Positions 15,736 to 19,008 of a stretch of 19,008 nt of DNA are shown piece after piece. Under the pieces are notes generated by a model. That model searched no databases. It saw nothing but the letters and a program-made list of their open reading frames with translations, and was not told the DNA's origin. How positions within the stretch are numbered: position 1 is the stretch's first letter; each line of letters opens with the position of its first letter. The stretch is taken from contig JAESSH010000032.1 in the NCBI GenBank assembly GCA_016764205.1, positions 26,761 through 45,768 of the forward strand. The letters are read 5' to 3'. The position numbers and the translations under genes are program-made. This DNA comes from Sulfurimonas sp. Lineage in GTDB: Bacteria; Campylobacterota; Campylobacteria; Campylobacterales; Sulfurimonadaceae.

Positions 15736-16351
15736 GAAGAAGTACTAAAAACTCATCTCCACCAATTCTACTTGCAATATCAAAATCCCTAATAGAATCG
15801 GTTAATGTTTTTGCAATACTTTGGAGTACTTTATCTCCATAATCATGACCAAGAGAATCATTTATATGTTTGAAGCCATCTAAATCTAAAAATATTAATA
15901 CTGACATAGTCTGGTTTCTAAGAGAAAACTGTATCTCTTCATTTTGTTCTTGCATCTTTTTTTGAAGTTCAAATATTTTTTTAAAATTTCTTATTTTTGG
16001 TATCAAAATCTCTTTATCTATAGGTTTAGTTATGTAATCTACTGCTCCAGCTTGATAACCTTTTATTTGATACTTTTTATCTAATGATAAAGCAGTTATA
16101 AGTATTACAGGTATATGAATAGTTTTTTTATAACTTTTTAATATTTGTGTAAATTCAAAACCATCCATATCAGGCATCTGAACATCTGAAAATACAAGAT
16201 CGATATTAGTTTCCAGTACAATTTTAAGAGCTTCTTTAGCACTAAGTGTTTGAATTATTTCAACATCCTCGAAATATTCTGATATAAGGGTATCTAACAA
16301 GTAGAGATTTGTTTCTAAATCATCAATTAAGAGTATTTTAAATTTATTCAT
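15695..16351 (-). pseudogene. Response regulator with a doubly truncated GGDEF domain
   Basis: Residues 1-125 are an intact receiver: Asp10-Asp11, phosphoacceptor Asp56 (LVFSDVQMPDMDGFEF), Lys109 (TKPID). A coiled-coil linker follows (FELQKKMQEQNEEIQ). The GGDEF domain then starts abruptly at SVLIFLDLDGFKHINDSLGH, so the usual D-x-L-T-G-L-P-N-R entry segment, about 30 residues, is missing. It reaches the GGDEF motif (about 197-201, RIGGDEFLVLLRGDE) but ends 17 residues later at a stop, losing about 80 residues. A working diguanylate cyclase is very unlikely. The end overlaps the following kinase fragment by 41 bp in another frame, across a T7 run (15712-15718, A7 on the coding strand). No SD is visible before the ATG at 16351. 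The REC domain could remain functional. Confidence 0.8.
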
Positions 16352-16510
16352 AAAATATGATAACTACTAGCAACTTCAATTTCTATTAAATATAGAAGAT
16401 ATGAGGGCTAAGTTAATAAGCTTGGTTTGAGCTCTTCCTCCATTATTTTACTTTGAAATTGAAGATGCGATTTTTAGCTTAACTCAAGAATCATACACTT
16501 AATTTTTAAT
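16352..16510. other. Gene-free boundary between signalling fragments and IS3 remnant
   Basis: No coding frame is convincing here. It contains a perfect 10-bp inverted repeat, CTTCAATTTC (16374-16383) and GAAATTGAAG (16455-16464), about 71 bases apart, and a small hairpin TTCTAT/ATAGAA (16381-16397). No IS3 orfA and no left inverted repeat are seen, so the element is truncated on this side. Confidence 0.4.
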
Positions 16511-16516
16511 AAAAAT

Positions 16517-17405
16517 AAACGTCCACAAAACCAGTCAATATCGTTGTAAAACAATGCCATTTAATAGGACTTAGTCGTTCGTCAATCTATTATAAAGCAA
16601 AACCTAATATTAAGAAAATCCACTTGATGAAACAGATAAGTGATGTGTTTACAGATATACCTATCTATGGTTGATTAAAAGTCCATCAACAACTTTTAGA
16701 AGAAGGTGTTGATGTAAGTTTAAATACTGTATTCAAATATCGTAAAGAACTGGGATTAAAGGCTATTTTAGCAGTTAAACCTGTCAATACTACTCAGGCT
16801 AATAAAGAACATAACAAATACTCTTATAAACTTCGTGGAGTTGATATTACTGTTGCAAATCAAGTCTGCTCAACAGATATAACCTATATTAAAATTAATG
16901 GTGGTATGGTTTATATGGCAGCTGTTATTGACTGGTACTCTAAAGCTGTTCTATCATGGCGAATATCCAATACAATGGATACAGCACTTGTTATGAGTGT
17001 ACTTGATGAAGCACTTCTTAAATATGGAAAACCTGAAATTTTCAACACAGATCAAGGGAGCCAATATGCAAGCTTTATTCATACTCAAAGACTCAAAGAC
17101 TCAAGGATAATGGGATAATTATCTCAATGGATGGTAAAGGAAGAGCTACTGATAATATTGCTATTGAAAGATTCTGGAGAAGTGCAAAATGTGAGAAAAT
17201 CTACCTTAATGAGTATCAAACAATTAAGCAACTTAAAGAAGATGTAACTGATTATATGGACTTTTACAATTACAAACGATTTCATCAAACCTTGAAATAC
17301 AAAAAAACAATGAATGCCTACTTTGAAAGTTTAAAGGCTAACGATGAAAACTATGAAATTCAAATAAAAAGTGAGGCACAAGGTAACAAATCAGAGGTGG
17401 AATAA
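16517..17405 (+). pseudogene. IS3-family transposase (orfB) remnant with three lesions
   Basis: Pieced together over three frames, this is an IS3-type integrase-like transposase: KRPQNQSISL, then QCHLIGLSRSSIYYKAKP, PIYG, LKVHQQLLEEGVDVS, STDITYIKI (first Asp), FNTDQGSQY (second Asp), SMDGKGRATDNIAIERFW (Glu) and DFYNYKRFHQTLKYKK. Three lesions are visible: a one-base deletion near 16546, an in-frame TGA at 16672-16674 (YG-stop-LKVH), and an 8-bp tandem duplication ACTCAAAG at 17083-17098, which shifts the frame into a stop at 17116. Removing the duplication restores exactly 35 residues between the second Asp and the Glu, the DD(35)E spacing. orfA is absent. The element cannot transpose by itself. 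Confidence 0.85.
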
Positions 17406-17443
17406 GAATTCTAAATTAGTTGTCTGATTTTCTTGGGGTAGTA
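16517..17443 (+). mobile_element. Left-truncated IS3-family insertion sequence
   Basis: The element comprises the broken orfB and a recognisable right end. TGTCTGATTTTCTTGGGGTA (17421-17440, continuing GTA) read in reverse complement begins TACTACCCCAAGAAAATCAG, the same pattern (TAC-x-x-CCCCAA...AGACA) as IS3/IS150-group terminal repeats. No matching left repeat or orfA is found before 16517, so about 300 bp or more of the left end are gone. The exact outer right boundary is uncertain by a few bases. Confidence 0.65.
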
Positions 17444-17451
17444 TATTAGAC

Positions 17452-17513
17452 TAAAAAATAAAAAATAAAAAATAGAAACAGCTCACAATTAACTCACTAT
17501 TTTGAGTTATACT
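17452..17513 (+). promoter_or_regulatory. OmpA-like gene promoter: A-tract upstream element plus tandem half-site operator
   Basis: Three tandem TAAAAAA units (17452-17473) form an A-rich UP-element-like tract. Then TCACAATT (17483-17490), three bases, TCACTATT (17494-17501), six bases, and the -10 box TATACT (17508-17513). Half-sites are 11 bp apart, the second 14 bp before the -10. Transcription would start near 17520, and AAAGGA lies before the ATG at 17537. The 25 bases at 17482-17506 are identical to the lipoprotein operator on the other strand. Confidence 0.65.
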
Positions 17514-17536
17514 CCTCCCAAAATAAAGGAATGTAA

Positions 17537-18019
17537 ATGAAAAAAATACTTATAGCCTCATGCCTAAGCATGTCTCTTTTTGTTGCCAATTCAATGGCTA
17601 AAGAATGTATCTTAGTGGAGGAATTAAATGTCGAGTTTAACAATGCTACTGCAGTGTATAGCAATAATGCTGAAAAAGAAGAGCTTGTAAAATTTGCTAA
17701 ATTCATGAAAGAAAATGATGTTTATGCTGTTATAGAAGGGCATACAAGTTCTTTAGATGATGCGGCATACAATTATGACCTTTCTACAAAAAGAGCTGTA
17801 AAAGTTATGAATGAACTAAAAGGTTTAGGTGTAAGTAAATCTCATGTTAGAGCTATGGGTTTTGGAGAGAGTTCACCACTTTATAATAATGCTACACAAG
17901 AAGGTTCTGCTAAAAACAGAAGAGTTATTGCAGAAGTATTTAATTCAGCAGAAGAACTAGATGCATATATTAAATTAGAGAAGAGTAGAATTAAAAATAT
18001 CGTTTTATCAGAACAATAG
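17537..18019 (+). CDS. Small OmpA-family peptidoglycan-binding protein
   Basis: This 160-residue protein has a signal peptide (MKKILIASCLSMSLFVANSMA) and then almost only an OmpA C-terminal domain. IEGHTSSLDDAAYNYDLSTK (about 66-85) corresponds to the family's G-H-T-D...Y-N-x-x-L-S-x-x-R-A motif. VRAMGFGESSPLYNN (about 104-118) and SAKNRRVIAEV (about 124-134) follow, with Asp81 and Arg128/129 in the places that bind diaminopimelate. Cys24 shortly after the cleavage site could be a lipidation or disulfide residue, but no proper lipobox is seen. The protein has no beta-barrel; it is a periplasmic peptidoglycan anchor. About 20 residues after the domain are charged and helical. It shares its 25-bp operator with the repeat lipoprotein, which also binds peptidoglycan, so the two are probably co-regulated and may act together in envelope maintenance. 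Confidence 0.85.
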   Translation: MKKILIASCLSMSLFVANSMAKECILVEELNVEFNNATAVYSNNAEKEELVKFAKFMKENDVYAVIEGHTSSLDDAAYNYDLSTKRAVKVMNELKGLGVSKSHVRAMGFGESSPLYNNATQEGSAKNRRVIAEVFNSAEELDAYIKLEKSRIKNIVLSEQ

Positions 18020-18037
18020 AATCCAATAGTTTTTCGG

Positions 18038-18057
18038 TGTGGGCAGGCATGTCCACA
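18038..18057. terminator. Hairpin between convergent genes
   Basis: TGTGGGCA (18038-18045) pairs with TGTCCACA (18050-18057) over 8 bp with one G-U pair and a GGCA loop, followed on the plus strand by TTATTTATATATT. It lies 19 bases after the OmpA-like gene stop and just before the stop of the convergent ABC gene, so it probably ends both transcripts. Confidence 0.6.
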
Positions 18058-18068
18058 TTATTTATATA

Positions 18069-19008
18069 TTAGAGTAGCTGATTTTTAACAAACTCATTAT
18101 AATGACCTTCTTGCATTTCTAATTCTTCATGTGTACCGCTTTGTACAATATGTCCTGATTCTAAGACATAAATCTTGTTGGCATTTTTGACCGTACTTAG
18201 TCTGTGTGCTATTGTTATAACTGTTTTGTCTTTTAAAATTGGTGTGAGTGCGGTAAAAAGTTTTGATTCTGTTAAAACATCGAGGGCTGAGGTGGATTCA
18301 TCAAAAATAACAATACTGGGATTTGCGATAATCATTCTTGCTATGCTTAGCCTTTGTCTCTGCCCACCTGAGAGCCTGATTCCATGTCTTCCAACGATGG
18401 TATCTAAGCCATTTCCCATCTCTGTAATCATTGTCCCCAGCTGTGCAGTATTGAGTGCTTGATGTATTTCCTTATCGCTTATATGTGTGTCGCCCATGGT
18501 AATATTAAAACGAAGTGAGGCATTAAAAAGTATAGGCATTTGTAGGACTAAAAATACTTTCTCACGCAAAGATGTTTTATCAATCGCTTCTACCTCTATT
18601 CCGTTATAGTAGAGGTTGCCATCTGTCTTTTCATAAAAACCAGAAATGATTTGAGCTAGTGTTGTTTTTCCACTTCCACTCGCCCCTATAAGGGCTATCT
18701 TACAGCCTGATTCTATACTCATTGTTATGTTTTTTAGTATGGGCTTGTTGTTTGCATAAGAAAAATTGAGGTCTTGCATTTGTATGTTTAAATCTTTGGC
18801 ACTCAGTATTGTTGTTCCGGTGTTTTCTGTTTGAAGCATAAGCACCTTGTTTATTCGCTCTAAGGCTCCCATGGCAGAAGTGTAACTATACTGAATGGAA
18901 AGTATCTCTTGAACAGGTGTCATAACAAACCAAATATAACCAAACATCGCAAACATCATACCGATACTTAAATCGCTGTACGCAACAAGTAAAAAACCAG
19001 ATGCACGA
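18069..19008 (-). CDS. ABC exporter, fused membrane and ATP-binding domains, 5'-truncated by the window edge
   Basis: The frame is open through the right edge; the visible part before the Met at 18959 (RASGFLLVAYSDLSIG) continues the same protein, so that Met is not the start. It begins in the last transmembrane helices of an MsbA/HlyB-type exporter (MFAMFGYIWFVMTPVQEI, then the coupling helix). The nucleotide-binding domain has Walker A GASGSGKTTLAQII, a Q-loop LQMPILF, the signature LSGGQRQRLSIARMI, Walker B SIVIFDESTSALD and the H-loop TIAHRLSTV. It would work as a homodimer or heterodimer that exports a lipid, peptide or drug across the inner membrane. The substrate cannot be told without the missing N-terminal half. 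All ATPase residues are intact. Confidence 0.9.
   Translation of the reverse strand, partial: RASGFLLVAYSDLSIGMMFAMFGYIWFVMTPVQEILSIQYSYTSAMGALERINKVLMLQTENTGTTILSAKDLNIQMQDLNFSYANNKPILKNITMSIESGCKIALIGASGSGKTTLAQIISGFYEKTDGNLYYNGIEVEAIDKTSLREKVFLVLQMPILFNASLRFNITMGDTHISDKEIHQALNTAQLGTMITEMGNGLDTIVGRHGIRLSGGQRQRLSIARMIIANPSIVIFDESTSALDVLTESKLFTALTPILKDKTVITIAHRLSTVKNANKIYVLESGHIVQSGTHEELEMQEGHYNEFVKNQLL

Noticed and set aside
16374..16464. 10-bp inverted repeat as ends of a small mobile element
   Set aside because: The repeat is perfect, but no target duplication and no matching ends elsewhere in the window are seen, so it is only noted as structure.
17452..17473. Tandem TAAAAAA units as a CRISPR-like or variable repeat
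   Set aside because: Only three 7-bp A-rich units directly upstream of a promoter; better explained as an UP-like element.
1..19008. tRNA, rRNA or CRISPR array
   Set aside because: No cloverleaf, rRNA signature or regularly spaced repeat with spacers was seen on either strand.

Overview
The window is AT-rich and its genes match best to a Campylobacterota (epsilonproteobacterial) genome, probably a Sulfurimonas/Arcobacter-like environmental relative. This rests on protein style and gene content: a Cus/Czc-type efflux operon facing a CrdRS-like two-component pair, a YtkA/FixH-like periplasmic protein, and OmpA and peptidoglycan-binding lipoproteins. The species cannot be fixed by reading alone.

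Left part (1-2492): the C-terminal part of a GMC-family flavoprotein dehydrogenase, overlapped by an NADPH-dependent FMN reductase gene, then convergently a small secreted basic Arg/Tyr/His-rich protein. Centre-left (2559-10120): an apparent copper/silver export locus. A minus-strand operon encodes a Met-rich YtkA/FixH-like periplasmic protein, an outer-membrane TolC-type channel, a periplasmic adaptor and a CusA-type RND pump that keeps every methionine of the known E. coli CusA Cu(I) relay. Divergently, on the plus strand, lie an OmpR-family response regulator and its sensor kinase. Centre (10121-12590): a structured leader, an EF-hand-like calcium-binding protein, then convergently a lipoprotein made of twelve repeats (most of exactly 23 residues) plus a peptidoglycan-binding domain.

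Right part (12600-17450) is accessory and decayed: a truncated, nonsense-mutated ardA antirestriction remnant, a STAS-like/CheB/CheR fusion, a hybrid kinase missing its phosphoacceptor histidine, a REC-GGDEF protein that has lost both ends of its GGDEF domain, and a left-truncated IS3-family element with three separate inactivating lesions. After it come an OmpA-like protein (17537-18019) and the C-terminal part of an ABC exporter (18069 to the end).

The most interesting result is regulatory. Four promoters (for the small basic protein, the efflux operon, the repeat lipoprotein and the OmpA-like protein) share one layout: two TCACAA-like half-sites exactly 11 bp apart, with the second half-site starting exactly 14 bp before a TATAAT-like -10 box. 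This is how OmpR/PhoB-type regulators commonly activate. The only OmpR-type regulator in the window sits beside one of these sites, so I infer a local envelope/metal-stress regulon. The lipoprotein and OmpA copies are identical over 25 bp, lie in inverted orientation, and bracket the decayed accessory segment.
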